Assembly: GCA_963680875.1 (NCBI GenBank)
Contig: OY804578.1
Span: 96,501,689 to 96,565,688 of the forward strand
Length of the DNA stretch: 64,000 nt
Origin: Bathymodiolus brooksi
Taxonomy: Eukaryota > Mollusca > Bivalvia > Mytilida > Modiolidae
Direction of reading: 5' to 3'
The stretch's first letter is position 1; each line of letters begins with the position of its first letter. Positions 10,294 to 24,100 of this stretch are shown here, piece after piece. The notes under the pieces are model-generated. The model saw only the letters and a list, made by a program, of their open reading frames with translations. It searched no databases and was not told where the DNA came from. Position numbers and translations under genes: made by a program.

Positions 10294-13200
10294 GTCTGAA
10301 AATTAAACCAAACAGTGTTAGAATTAGATTTTAGAGCTGTCAAATTTTTGTTCTTCCCTCGACGGGATTTGAACCCACACCATTGTTACACTGCAGCACC
10401 ATTCGCTTAGCCTTACGTCCAGCGCCCTAGACCACTCGACTACATCCACTCCCTAATAAAAGGAGCTTCAATAGTCGTAGTGTTACCTTGTCTCGTAAGG
10501 CAAATCTAGGGATAGACGCAAGACATGTGTATAAGCGTGTGTGGATGGTACATATATACTTAATATTACAATTTGACAGCAATCTAACTCAGCAATTTTT
10601 AATATATTGGATAGGATAATGAAGAATTCATTATACAGTCACAGGAAATAAAGTATATTATACAAACGTCTAGAAGCAAGTGACAACCATACAATATATC
10701 TGTCCCACTGGATCTCAAAGTTATATATATACGTCTGAAAATTAAACCAAACAGTGTTAGAATTAGATTTTATATATATATATATATATATATACGTCTG
10801 AAAATTAAACCAAACAGTGTTAGAATTAGATTTTAGAGCTGTCAAATTTTTGTTCTTCCCTCGACGGGATTTGAACCCACACCATTGTTACACTGCAGCA
10901 CCATTCGCTTAGCCTTACGTCCAGCGCCCTAGACCACTCGACTACATCCACTCCCTAAAAAAGGAGCTTCAATAGTCGTAGTGTTACCTTGTCTCGTAAG
11001 GCAAATCTAGGGATAGGCGTAAGACATGTGTATAAGCGTGTGTAGATGGTACATATATACTTAATATTATAATTTGACAGCAATCCAACTCAGCAATTTT
11101 TTATATATTGGATAGGATAATGAAGAATTATTCATTATACAGTCACAGGAAATAAAGTATATTATACAAACGTCTAGAAGCAAGTGACAACCATACAATA
11201 TATCTGTCCCACTGGATCTCAAAGTTACTTTAAAGGATACTAGGTTAATACTAAATATTATATACGTCTGAAAATTAAACCAAACAGTGTTAGAATTAGA
11301 TTTTAGAGCTGTCAAATTTTTGTTCTTCCCTCGACGGGATTTGAACCCACACCATTGTTACACTGCAGCACCATTCGCTTAGCCTTACGTCCAGCGCCCT
11401 AGACCACTCGACTACATCCACTCCCTAAAAAAGGAGCTTCAATAGTCGTAGTGTTACCTTGTCTCGTAAGGCAAATCTAGGGATAGGCGTAAGACATGTG
11501 TATAAGCGTGTGTAGATGGTACATATATACTTAATATTATAATTTGACAGCAATCCAACTCAGCAATTTTTTATATATTGGATAGGATAATGAAGAATTA
11601 TTCATTATACAGTCACAGGAAATAAAGTATATTATACAAACGTCTAGAAGCAAGTGACAACCATACAATATATCTGTCCCACTGGATCTCAAAGTTACTT
11701 TAAAGGATACTAGGTTAATACTAAATATTATATACGTCTGAAAATTAAACCAAACAGTGTTAGAATTAGATTTTAGAGCTGTCAAATTTTTGTTCTTCCC
11801 TCGACGGGATTTGAACCCACACCATTGTTACACTGCAGCACCATTCGCTTAGCCTTACGTCCAGCGCCCTAGACCACTCGACTACATCCACTCCCTAAAA
11901 AAGGAGCTTCAATAGTCGTAGTGTTACCTTGTCTCGTAAGGCAAATCTAGGGATAGGCGTAAGACATGTGTATAAGCGTGTGTAGATGGTACATATATAC
12001 TTAATATTATAATTTGACAGCAATCTAACTCAGCAATTTTTTTTTAATATATTGGATAGGATAATGAAGAAGTATTCATTATACAGTCACAGGAAATAAA
12101 GTATATTATACAAACGTCTAGAAGCAAGTGACAACCATACAATATATCTGTCCCACTGGATCTCAAAGTTACTTTAAAGGATACTAGGTTAATACTAAAT
12201 ATTATATACGTCTGAAAATTAAACCAAACAGTGTTAGAATTAGATTTTAGAGCTGTCAAATATTTGTTCTTCCCTCGACGGGATTTGAACCCACACCATT
12301 GTTACACTGCAGCACCATTCGCTTAGCCTTACGTCCAGCGCCCTAGACCACTCGACTACATCCACTCCCTAAAAAAGGAGCTTCAATAGTCGTAGTGTTA
12401 CCTTGTCTCGTAAGGCAAATCTAGGGATAGGCGTAAGACATGTGTATAAGCGTGTGTAGATGGTACATATATACTTAATATTATAATTTGACAGCAATCT
12501 AACTCAGCAATTTTTTTTTTTTTTTAATATATTGGATAGGATAATGAAGAAGTATTCATTATACAGTCACAGGAAATAAAGTATATTATACAAACGTCTA
12601 GAAGCAAGTGACAACCATACAATATATCTGTCCCACTGGATCTCAAAGTTACTTTAAAGGATACTAGGTTAATACTAAATATTATATACGTCTGAAAATT
12701 AAACCAAACAGTGTTAGAATTAGATTTTAGAGCTGTCAAATTTTTGTTCTTCCCTCGACGGGATTTGAACCCACACCATTGTTACACTGCAGCACCATTC
12801 GCTTAGCCTTACGTCCAGCGCCCTAGACCACTCGACTACATCCACTCCCTAAAAAAGGAGCTTCAATAGTCGTAGTGTTACCTTGTCTCGTAAGGCAAAT
12901 CTAGGGATAGGCGTAAGACATGTGTATAAGCGTGTGTAGATGGTACATATATACTTAATATTATAATTTGACAGCAATCTAACTCAGCAATTTTTTTTTA
13001 ATATATTGGATAGGATAATGAAGAAGTATTCATTATACAGTCACAGGAAATAAAGTATATTATACAAACGTCTAGAAGCAAGTGACAACCATACAATATA
13101 TCTGTCCCACTGGATCTCAAAGTTACTTTAAAGGATACTAGGTTAATACTAAATAGTATATACTTCTGAAAATTAAACCAAACAGTGTTAGAATTAGATT

Positions 13201-13667
13201 TTAGAGCTGTCAAATTTTTGTTCTTCCCTCGACGGGATTTGAACCCACACCATTGTTACACTGCAGCACCATTCGCTTAGCCTTACGTCCAGCGCCCTAG
13301 ACCACTCGACTACATCCACTCCCTAAAAAAGGAGCTTCAATAGTCGTAGTGTTACCTTGTCTCGTAAGGCAAATCTAGGGATAGGCGTAAGACATGTGTA
13401 TAAGCGTGTGTAGATGGTACATATATACTTAATATTATAATTTGACAGCAATCTAACTCAGCAATTTTTTTTTTTTTATAATATATTGGATAGGATAATG
13501 AAGAAGTATTCATTATACAGTCACAGGAAATAAAGTATATTATACAAACGTCTAGAAGCAAGTGACAACCATACAATATATCTGTCCCACTGGATCTCAA
13601 AGTTACTTTAAAGGATACTAGGTTAATACTAAATATTATATACGTCTGAAAATTAAACCAAACAGTG

Positions 13668-13672
<5 letters not shown>
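10290..13672 (-). repeat. Tandem array of ~475-bp monomers, each with a tRNA-Leu-like SINE head
   Basis: Monomers start (in + reading) with ACGTCTGAAAATTAAACC near 10291, a short partial one near 10730, then 10793, 11261, 11731, 12206, 12686, 13161 and a truncated one at 13641. Spacing is 468-482 bp, the difference coming mostly from a poly-T tract. Each carries a minus-strand tRNA-like head (for example 10352-10454, 11325-11426, 12751-12851) with A box GTCGAGTGG and B box GTTCAAATCCCG. Copies 3 and 4 appear almost identical. The repeated 71-82-codon minus frames (MTALKSNSNTVWFNFQ...) are a product of the repeat, not genes. The heads fail as functional tRNAs because the acceptor stem does not pair. 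Confidence 0.9.

Positions 13673-13713
<41 letters not shown>
13667..13713. repeat. (TA)n(GA)n microsatellite
   Basis: A short TA run followed by about 17 GA units. It truncates the last array monomer. Confidence 0.95.
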
Positions 13714-13716
<3 letters not shown>

Positions 13717-14021
13717 CCTTTTTCTCACGGTAACGAACATCGTTCTTATAGGTGTACGTACTGGGCACGAACATACCTAGCATAACATAAACCCTCTTTG
13801 AAGACTGAAAGTCAGTATACATTTCGACCTGGATTTTAAATTTTCATCTAGATAAAACACATTTTAATATGTCAGTTTCCGACAATTATCAATTGTTTCT
13901 TTCCTGGGTGATGATAAAAATACCAGTTACGATGTTAGTGGAACAGGAAATAGTAAGAACATTGGGAACAATCCTGTTTTATAATGTCTGAATATATACA
14001 AGGTTTGTTTTGTTTTTTGTT
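13714..14021. other. Stretch without recognisable gene
   Basis: No exon, repeat or motif recognised. Confidence 0.5.
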
Positions 14022-14256
14022 TGTTTGATGGTGTTTAACGCCTCTTTCAATAATATTTCAGTTATATCGTGGCGTCAGTTTTATTGATGGAGGAAACCGG
14101 AGGACCCGGAGAAAACAACCGACCTGTCGCAAGTTACGGACAAATTTTATCACATAATGTTGTACACCTCGCCCTAATCGAGTTTCGAAATCGCAACAGG
14201 ACTGATTGTATAGGTAGTTGTAAATCCTACCATACGATCATGGCCCCTCTAATATA
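14022..14256 (-). repeat. tRNA-derived SINE (family A)
   Basis: Minus-strand copy from GTTTAACGCCTCTTTCAA (tail) through GGAGGAAACCGGAGGACCCG to the head near ATGGCCCCTC at 14240-14250. Confidence 0.75.
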
Positions 14257-15045
14257 AATACAAGGAAATGAGTAAGTGTATTACATATATATATATATAT
14301 TTGTCGTATCTTTTATTTTAGTGAATATTATTTTGATTATGAGACGTTCAATTTAATGATAAACTAATGTGATAAGCTAATATTATCCCAATTGTGTACT
14401 AATTTCAGCAAAATTTGAACGTGGTCGCTCGTTAATTAGAAATTTCGCAATAAAAACGAAACATGGAAACAAACGTTATCAGCGAAAAAAAGAAAGAATT
14501 GTAAAAGTTTCGCGTTACACATGTACAATTAGCTATTTTTTTTGGTTATCTGAACTTGTTTCTGTAACCATTATTTTAGATATTATGAAATTACAGTTAT
14601 TATTGTATATGTTATGATTTGAGTTGTATGAATAGTTCCTTTCATTGTTTACTGTGTAGTAATAAAAAACCAAATATATATTCTTAAATCGAATATGAGA
14701 GATAAAATATGGTTTAGTTGTGTATGTTATTATAGCGACACTTATCTGGTAGTAATGATATTCTTACTCCCAGTCCTTATTTAATTATTTGTTTATTGTA
14801 AATATTTGTTAAAGACCTTTGAGGTTTCCTTGGCACCCAGAGGCATATTGTTCACAGGTGTAATATAGATATTATGCTCTGCAGCTTCCTTAAAATTTGG
14901 ATATCAGAATTACTTTGGTGACGTTATGTGCGTATGTTAATATCCTAGAAAACTCCATTTCTTTAATTCGGTTAGGAATAAATATATAAAATATTGGTTT
15001 TTGTTTCCACACCGTTAGTTTCTAATTTAATGTTCTATATTACAG
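14257..15045 (+). other. Upstream region or 5' intron of the RPTP gene
   Basis: A (TA)n run at about 14287-14301, then AT-rich sequence without a supported exon. A pyrimidine-rich tract ending TTACAG at 15045 suggests that the exon carrying the start codon is not the first exon, so an unseen 5'UTR exon lies upstream. I cannot point to a promoter. Confidence 0.4.
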
Positions 15046-15101
15046 AAAATGAATTGCAATGAAGGAGTTTCTTTTGTTGACCTCGCTGATCTTATTGCAA
15101 G
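15046..15101 (+). CDS. RPTP exon 1: start codon and signal peptide
   Basis: Opens after TTACAG. An upstream ATG at 15049 is in another frame; I chose the ATG at 15059 because it gives [14 protein letters not shown], a typical short signal peptide, and ends in phase 1 at 15101 before donor GTAAGC. This matches the phase-1 start of the Ig exon. The first two in-frame codons after the junction give Asp-Gly, a plausible mature start. Confidence 0.8.
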
Positions 15102-18100
15102 GTAAGCTACATTGTCGGCAACCCATGGCTGATCACACTCCTATACTGAAGAGTGGCGAGTAATCGGAACATGATCAGTCGTGCGTTACCGATGATTGAT
15201 AAGTTACAGAAAGTTGAATCATTATAGCAGTAAGCTTAGTTATAAAATGTAATCATTTAAGGACCAGAAACGACACACGAACTGCTATTTTATAAATGAA
15301 ATAGTTAATAAACCAGACCCTTAAATAAGTTTGCCAATCTTAAATATTTAAAATATGGAAATTCTGACAACATATTTTTTAATTGATTTATTCTTATGAA
15401 ATAATTTCAATGAATATAAGAATACCAGATCGAAGAAACAACAATGATATAAATTTTTAGGATTAGGAATTATGGTGTCCAACGCGACTTTCAACAATAT
15501 TTATATAATAATGTGGTCTTGTCCAGGTAATATGCCAAAATATTACCCAGGTCTGGGAGACATATTACCCTCCCCGTAATATTTTGGCAGATTACCTGGA
15601 CAAGACCACATTAATATCATTATTATACTGAGTGTCTAATTGTCCAGGTAATATGCCAAAATATTACCCAGGTAATATGCCAAAATATTACACCACCAAA
15701 TATCACTACAGAAACTTACACAAAGTATAATAATTCAGTATAATCATCGCGGTCAGTTTTATTGGCGGAGGAAACCGAAGTACCCGGAGAAAACCACTGA
15801 CCTGTTACAAGTCAATGACAAACTTTATCACCTAATGCTATATCGAGTACACCTCGCCATGAACGTAATTCGAACTCACAACGTTAGTGGTGATAGGGGC
15901 TGATTGAATATGTAGTTGTAAATCCAACAACCATACAAGCAGGACCATGACGGCCCCTATATATGTATATGTTATATCTATTTCTATTTTGTTTGAGTAA
16001 TAAGTTAGTACATGTACATAGATTTGCGATTTGAAATATTTTTTTTTTTTTAAAGTTAAAATTATACACGTACACAATTGTGAGTGGGTATATAGTTATA
16101 TGTTGTCATTTTTAGTGTAGTAAATACATTTTATTTTGTATTTTTTTACGAACGATTGAAGACGGTCTTCATGGTACCATCAGTGAAATAAAAATACAGT
16201 ATATTGCTATACCGGGGACAGCTGTGCTATATATCATGTCAATACGACAAAAATTCAACTTTGCTAAGATGGCGGCGAAGAAGTTCCATCATATCCCAGG
16301 ATTCAACAATTAATCCGGCTTTTAATGGATATGAAAGGTTTAGAGTCACCAATAAAATACAAGACAAACAATATGAGTTACAGATATTAAACACGACAGA
16401 AGAAGACCTTGGTGTATATGTGTGCGAAGCACAACTCGACTCAAGTACTACTGAAACTAAAGTTATATTGAAACTGGCAGGTAAAATCATATAATTTTAG
16501 TTAGGTGAATTATAACAAAAGTTTTACGTCTCATCGCCGCTCAAAATGAAAAAAACCCACCATGATACATTAACATTCGTAAATAGTACATAAAAAATGA
16601 ATTAATAAGATCAAACACAATTGCATGAAATTAAGTAAGAGGATGAGCACATCTTGTACACTAGGAGTCTAGGAAAGTCCCCTATTTAAAGCTAGAGGGG
16701 TGCGCACGACACTTGAAGGCAATAAATTATTTATATATTTAACTGGAAAGGTAATATGTGTGACATGTCCTTGTAGAGGTTTTTACTCATTTGATAGTGA
16801 TGTTTTTAAATACAGATAATAGAGAAATGTGCATTTTTCTTTTTTCTAAATAAAGGTATCTTTGTTTACTTAATATGTAGCGAGTGAGTCTGTGAATGAT
16901 TATTGTTTAACACTAAAAGTGAATTTCAGCAATATCTTGGCGAGAAAATGTAACTTTTGGTCAGATAATGTTGATGTCTGTTTTGTACCAGACCAACACA
17001 CTTATATTTGTAGTGCTAGTTAGTAGGCTATGACGTACTTCTGCCCTTCATGTGGATCTTCTGTAATGATATAGCAGGACACAACGCGTGCCCTGCAACA
17101 ATCACAAATTAAATGAACAACAAAAACACGTCTGCCATTTCTAATATTTATTAAAGAGACAGATAATACATCAAACAAATCCGGACAAAGTACAAACGGA
17201 GATAACTCTTACACAAACTTACGAGACCATACGAACAACTACATAACATCCCGCCTCACAAAGAGCATTTTTCCAAATTTTTACAATGGTTCGAATGTTT
17301 TTGTAAATAGATGAAAACGTTAAAGATACAATAAACTATAACTTTTCATAAAAATATCTGAAAAATATATAAAAACGATAATTGAGCATCTTCCACAAAA
17401 ATATACCATCCATCGGCAATTACAATCAAGTACCGCTATGCAGAAAAACCGAGAATCTGGAATAGTCTCCCCCTTAGGACTCCATGCACGCATTACTCTC
17501 GCACAAAATTGAAGTCTGGCACCAGGTATCCACCACAGGATTTGCAATGCACGCATTACTTCCACACAGAGACAAACATACAATATAACGATACAAAAAA
17601 ACCCTGCATAACCGGATACTTTACCCAACATCCTCAGGAAAATTGTCATACATGTAGCTGAATAAAATATTGATACAGCCATCAAAGACCTTAAAAATGG
17701 TATGATCTATAACTCCTGTGAAAATATCATATAAGTTTCATATCAATTAAAAAAACATACGACTATTCCCCTCTCTCTATCGTCCAGGACTCGTACAACT
17801 CGCTCACAGTGTAACAAAAAATATAAAATGGAACATATAAAATCTCCAGAAAAGAAAATATCAACCGAGGTTTTATTTATGACATGCTATCACACTGCTA
17901 CAGACACACGTCGGGTATTCGGCTGCACGGAACCGGAGTTGGCACTAAGAACGCGGGCGTCGATAAGAAATCAACAAACAGGGTAGGTATATGTAAACGT
18001 TCTTTTCTTAGACATAGTAATATTTTGCAATGAAATAATTTCGTACAATAAATGTGCATACATTAAAGTATTCACAGTCAAATTTTCATTGTTATAAAGT

Positions 18101-21100
18101 TAATAGTAAATTGGCAACACGATTGTTTTATCGACCTTTCTCAAATTTGTTTTGATTTTCGAAAATATATTACTTATATTTCACTGCAGTGAATGCCATT
18201 TTAAAAACAAATTGGACGTTTCTCTTCCCAAAAGCCTCTTACAACTTCTGTTAAAAATTCACTTTAAGACATGCACGCAAATTTCTCATAGCCAACAGTT
18301 TATAGGCATAGGGTACGTCAGTTTGGCCACTTAAAACCGTGGATCAACATGAAAGAATGACACTTGGAACGCCCGCTTAATAGGCCTCTCGATAAGAAAT
18401 GGATTGGCCGTGCGTAGCGAAGAACAAGCTAAAAAAAGTTCCGAAAATCTTTCCGACCAATGAAATAGCGCGAAACACAATATGCTCGGTTGACCTCCTG
18501 AATGGACACGAGTGGAGGAAAGTTGGGTGTGTCGTCGAGAATAAACTTGAATTTCGTCAATAAATATTTGTTGTTCGTACGTATAAACTAGATAGGAATG
18601 AACGGAAATCATTTATGAAACGAGGACAAGCGAAGGTCCTTTTTAAAACTGGCACGTTATCACTGTCTATCATTGACACCGGAAATTGTGTACCAGGCAA
18701 GCGGGAGAACAATGACGGATCGCACACACGAGGTGGGAATTTCATAATTTATTCCTGTTTATTCTTGTATTATGTTGTCAAGGAGTTATATGCAAATTTG
18801 TAAGAAATGTAGCAATGAATCGCAGCATATATAACCATGCAGAATGTTTTATGCGTCGTTTTAAGCTCAAAATAAGTGCATCTGGTACCTATCAAAACAA
18901 TCATGCGACGCTTTAAATCGACTCGAGCGTCATTGTTTGGACGCATATCGCGTATTTTACGGATAAAGTAGCAACTATTGGTCATTATAACTTAGTTTCA
19001 ATTCCACATTTTTGTAGAAATAGCTTATTCTGGACGATTTTAGTCAAAATATGTTCATTGCGTTGTACAGCGAATTGACAGCTGAAACCATGTGACAGTA
19101 CGGCGGCTTGCAAATGTTATGTACAGCGAATTGCCATGCGAAAATCCTGAACACGGGATGTTCAATCTGAGATGTTTCTTTTTGTCTCAGTCTTTTGTGC
19201 ATTTTTTGTGTAAAATTTAGATTTTTCATTGATCACATATACATGCACACGCAAGTATGGGAACCCAAGATTATAGGGGAATAGGGGAGGTGAAAATCAC
19301 ATTCTTCATTGAAGATCATATGGTGACCTATAGATGCCTATTTTTATGGGGCTGTCACTTGGGAGATGGGCTGTTGTTTCCTTGACTTTTTCCTATATTA
19401 ACATAATGACACTCCCACTCCGATGAAGGGTGTATAATGCCTCCGTCACTCTAAGTTCTGTAACATTTTTCTTAGACAGCTATACCGTTTAACTTTAAGC
19501 GGAGGGGTTATGTTTTTTTTTCTCGCGAACGGAAAATATTTCTTAACACGTAAAAACTTATTTTGGGGGGAGGGGGAATTTAGCATGATCAGTGCTGAAA
19601 ACTGCAGAAACAAAATATTTTATTTTTTTAAGCATATTTTTTCCTTCATAATCAAGAAACAATTTGCTTAGAAAAAAACATAGCCCCCTTAAATGGTCTG
19701 TGCCTTAGCAATTACATATCGGAGCGGTTTCAAATTTGGCATCATGTTTAGTATTGTTAAACTTATAGGTGTACTATGTGATCAATCTTCAATTTTCTCT
19801 GCTCATCAAATTCCTATTTGGCAACTACGTATACCTGTATATGTTCCTTACACGCATATGGCATAGACGTGAATTTTGCTTATATTTTTGTTGCGATTCC
19901 TTGGTCCTTACCACCAACATTTCTGTTGCTAAGTTTTCCTTTGTGACACGTTTTCATATGGTACTGACTGGGATTACATGGATTACGTAATCGTAGACTG
20001 TGCCTTTTCATATCTCTCATTTCTCCATCTGTTCTTCGAATATTCTGGCCTAATAGCATTTTTCTCAGAAACTACATTGTACCTGGCTGAAACCTTCGTA
20101 TATTCTGTAAATTTGTAAAATTGCTGTCAAGTTTAGTTTTGCAATTCATTTTAAAAGTACAACGTGTTTTGTGTTTTTCAGTTGGAACTAGATCAATCTT
20201 TTGAGATATCTCCATTGGAGGAAAGTCGACATCTTCATCATGTCTGTGGCCACTGCTCTTATTCCACTGCTGATAAAAGTAAATTGTCTGTTTGTCCTAA
20301 GCAGTATTCATTTTTAAGAAGCCAGTGAGGTTGACATGGATCTATGATTTATTTGGCTTGTACAAGTATTCTACATACATACATGTTGTTATGTTTTATA
20401 TTGTGCCAAAGATTGTCTATCAGTTGTAAGTGAATGTTTGTTAATTTTATTTATATTTTATTGGTTTTTCCTAAGCAAAAAGATAATGCTTTCATAAGTT
20501 TTGTTTATTATTTCTTGTTTGTATTTTTATAACAATCTTTAATAAAAAGTTAATTTGAAACTCTTTATTTATTTTTTGCTTTTGTATCTCCCTTATGCAT
20601 TGCTTTGTCCTTAGCTGTTTTTATTTCCTTTAACATTTCGGTCGTTTGACAAAAAGGACACATATTAAAACTATTGAAGATAAAAGTAAGGTGATGTGGT
20701 TTGACTGTCATTGAGAAAGCTATCCACAATTAAAGTAAACACCCTGTTGATTTGAAGATCATGTGGCTACCTCTATATGTTTATTATCTGCGTCGCCACC
20801 GCCGAAAGTAGGTCTAGGAACCATTCCAATAGGGGATACCTAGTTTGTGTAATCTGAAACTCCAACAGTTTTCATTCCTCATCATTCAAACTTTGCACCT
20901 TGATTACACATGCATTGAAGATGTGCACCTCCTATTTTGAGCAGATTTCAGTTAATATGTTGGCGACTCGGATCAAGACAAGACTTTGGTCTTGTTTTTG
21001 ATAAGCCAGTCACTTTGGAGATTGGATGCTGTCTCCTTGAAATATACTCAATATCCATCTTACCTAACGTTGGATCAACAACTAGAAAAAAGCATGCCCA

Positions 21101-24100
21101 TTAAGTTAAACATGTGTGAACGCAATCTCCCAATTACCTGTTGTAACATCCAAAGAAGTGCTACAAACAAAAGAATATTTGAAAATAAGGGTAATAACAA
21201 AATTACCGAACTCCGAACAATCTTACAAAGGGAAAGTCAAAACTCATAAGTATATAAAGACAAAATCAGTCAACAACCGGAAAACTGTGAAAACCGTAAT
21301 GACCCTGACTTGGTACAGGCATTTCTAAAGAAATGGTGGGTTGAATCAGATTTTAAAGCGCCAAACCCCCCGCTTTCATTATGGCTCAAAGGTTCCGGCT
21401 GTCACTATAACAGTATTTATAACAATACTGGAACAAAATAGGTAAAATAGTTGTCAAAGCAGTACCAAATTCAGTGAATGTAAATGTCAAAAACAATTTT
21501 ACGTCACACATTGATAAAAAAATATTTTTGACATTTTTGTTGACATCCTTATCTTTATACATTTTCACTATATGAAAATGCATCGTTTATTATCGTCTCT
21601 GCATAAACGGAATATATTTCGACAAGATCTTGGTATCGGAATATAAACTTTTTAAGAGATCGAATAAGGCGAATCTTTTTATAGTCCTGGTCCAGTAGCC
21701 TGTTTCTCAGATGAAGATGACGTTTCAGGAAATCAGAATAATTGCTACTGGCCCTTGCATAGCGAATCAATTGCGAGATGTAAACACCATATGCAGGAGA
21801 AGCTGGTATATTGCTGCACATATTTGGAAAATTTATGATTTTAAAATTGAAGTTGTCCCGTTTATCATAAATTTTAGTACTGAGCTGACCACTGTCGTCA
21901 AATTCGAGGTATATGTCCAAAAATGATGCGGACGAAGCTGTATATGTGGTCTCTTTAACTTCCAGCTCTGGAGGATATATCAATGGAAGAAATTCTGCAA
22001 ATCTAGAATTATTGATTGATAAAACGTCATCAATATACCTGTATGTGAAATTAAAGGCTCAAGCCTCATGAATCTTCTTATCTTTTACAAGATTTTGAAG
22101 AGACTCAGACTCATATGAGTATGAAAATAAATCGGCTAGAAGAGGGGCACAATTCGTACCCATTGGTATGCCGACGACCTGCTGAAACAGTGTCCCTCCA
22201 AAGGAGACAAATATGTTATCGATGAGGAACTCCAGTATACTGATCACTTGTTCCTCGGAGTAGCATGTTCATCTCATTAGGTCAAGCTTTAGACAACAAT
22301 AGCAAGAAGAAAATATAAATAAAAAATAAACAACAAATGTCTTAGAAAAAAATCATTTTTTCATATTATTTTGATTTGTTTTGTAACTGGAAAAAGCTAA
22401 TGTCTCTGCAGTTAACTGGTCGTTATAAAACAGTTACTAGTATTCCTATCAAACATATCTAGCCAAGTGAATGAAAACTCAGGTAATTTCATTAGATCAG
22501 ATCTAATCCGAGTCTCTTGTGTGGTAGTATCTTGCTTTCATCGCACTAGTGAAACTGTCTTATGGGTGCCACACCTCTTACAGCATCGTCAGGATCTGAA
22601 ATCGTGGCCACTTTGCGATGTGCTTTCCGTTTGGATCTTGCCTTCAGGTCGAAGATATGATTTCTGGAAAAAAACAAAAAAACATATGCCAAATTAACAT
22701 GTCTAAAGCTAATTTAAACAATTCGATTATAGGAATTTTCATGAAAACGTATTGCTTAAGTGGCGATCCTGTATTTGCTCAGTTTCATGCTTTTTTTCAC
22801 TTTATATTCAAGTCGACCCAACAAGCTGCCGTACAGTACGAATGTTATTTTAGGCAATTCATCGTACAGTACTGAACAATTCGCTGTACAACGTAATGAA
22901 CATATTTTGACTAAAATCGCCCAGAATAAGCTATTTCTACAAAAATGTGGAATTGAAACTAAGTTATAATGACCAATAGTTGCTACTTTTTCCGTAGAAT
23001 ACGCGATATGCGTCCAAACAATGACGCTCGAGTCGATTTAAAGCGTCGCATGATTGTTTTGACAGGTACCAGATGCACTTATTTTGAGCTTAAAATGACG
23101 CATAAAACATTCTGCATGGTTATATATGCTGCGATTCATTGCTACATTTCTTACAAATTTGCATATAACTCCTTGACAACATAATACAAGTATAAACAGG
23201 AATAAATTATGAAATTCCCACCTCGTGTGTGCGATCCGTCATTGTTTTCCCGCTTGCCTGGTACACAATTTTCGGTGTCAATGATACACAGTGGCTATTG
23301 TAAAATATCGAGTCGAAGCGAGGATTCCCTCTTCGTATTTTGACGACTGTTTCTTACCTTTATGTATATATAAGTAAAACGGCAGCTGGACCTAGAAACA
23401 AAAGTTAGTAGAACGAGAGAGTTGTAACACGAAATGTTGTAAAATATGGATAAATGGTTCAAAGATATACTTCCAGACAAAGATCCATACCATAATCGCG
23501 GGAGGGACCAAATGAGGAAAAAGGGGGGTCCGGAATTCGAGTGCCTGTGGTCCAGATAGCCGTTGTAGGGTGTGGTAATATAACGACTGGATTATTCGGG
23601 TTACGTAACACCCGTCAAATTAAAAGCGGGATAACTCTTGCTCAAATCTGTGAACAATGAAATGTTTGCGGGAAAGAATTGCTCGATTCACTGTGGATAA
23701 CTGGAATTATTCTTCATATGAATAAATCCTATTATGAACTAACGTAATTAACATGCTCAAAATGCTCAACATGCTCAAAATCAAAATATTGGCACGCGAA
23801 AACAAAACATATTTAAATTTATTCTATTTTAGGAACCGACCATTTAACTTGCAAGGGGGGGTTATGGTTTTTTGTTTCGTTCAGAATTTTTTTTCGGGAC
23901 AACACGAGTTAGAATATTTATTTTTTTTGTCGCGCAAAGAGCAATTTTTTTTTCCAGAATTCAACATTAGGTTATATGACAAAAACTCTGAATCAGATTA
24001 TGTTTTTTTCCCTCCACCCCTTCAAGTTAAATGGTCGTTCCCTTATGAATTTTTGGCAAATAAATATGAAAAGTTAGAAGATACCAAAGAGGTATTCAGG

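Larger units (their letters stand above)
18661..23292. mobile_element. 4.6-kb segment bounded by ~410-bp inverted repeats
   Basis: The left arm (18661-19075) and right arm (about 22880-23292) are reverse complements at roughly 97 percent by eye. The outer ends are CACTGTCTATCATTGACACC and CACTGTGTATCATTGACACC. I find no matching target duplication directly outside. The interior holds an old MITE, a possible terminal exon with a poly(A) signal (20182-20546), old bivalve repeat pieces and a Penelope-like fragment. It could be one long-TIR DNA transposon or two head-to-head copies. The equal-sized minus and plus 71-codon frames in the arms are mirror artefacts. Confidence 0.65.

Noticed and set aside
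10352..13326. tRNA-Leu genes in the array heads
   Set aside because: A and B boxes are present but the acceptor stem does not pair and the anticodon arm is irregular; they are SINE heads.
10639..13822. Series of 71-156-codon minus-strand open frames with nearly the same protein (MTALKSNSNTVWFNFQ...)
   Set aside because: They repeat because the DNA monomer repeats. They start within the SINE body, have no domain, and vary at the end with each poly-T length.
17320..17685. 121-codon hydrophobic, Cys-rich minus-strand frame as a membrane protein gene
   Set aside because: No recognisable domain, no splice or promoter context, and composition follows the AT-rich antisense strand.
17062..17905. 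Solo LTR (TGTAGCAG... to ...CATTACA on the minus strand, with a TATA-like and AATAAA sequence)
   Set aside because: Ends begin TG and finish CA but the flanks do not share a target duplication, and no second copy is in the window.
18770..23184. Matching 71-codon frames at 18770-18985 (-) and 22969-23184 (+) as a duplicated gene
   Set aside because: They are mirror images caused by the inverted arms; no domain and no start context.
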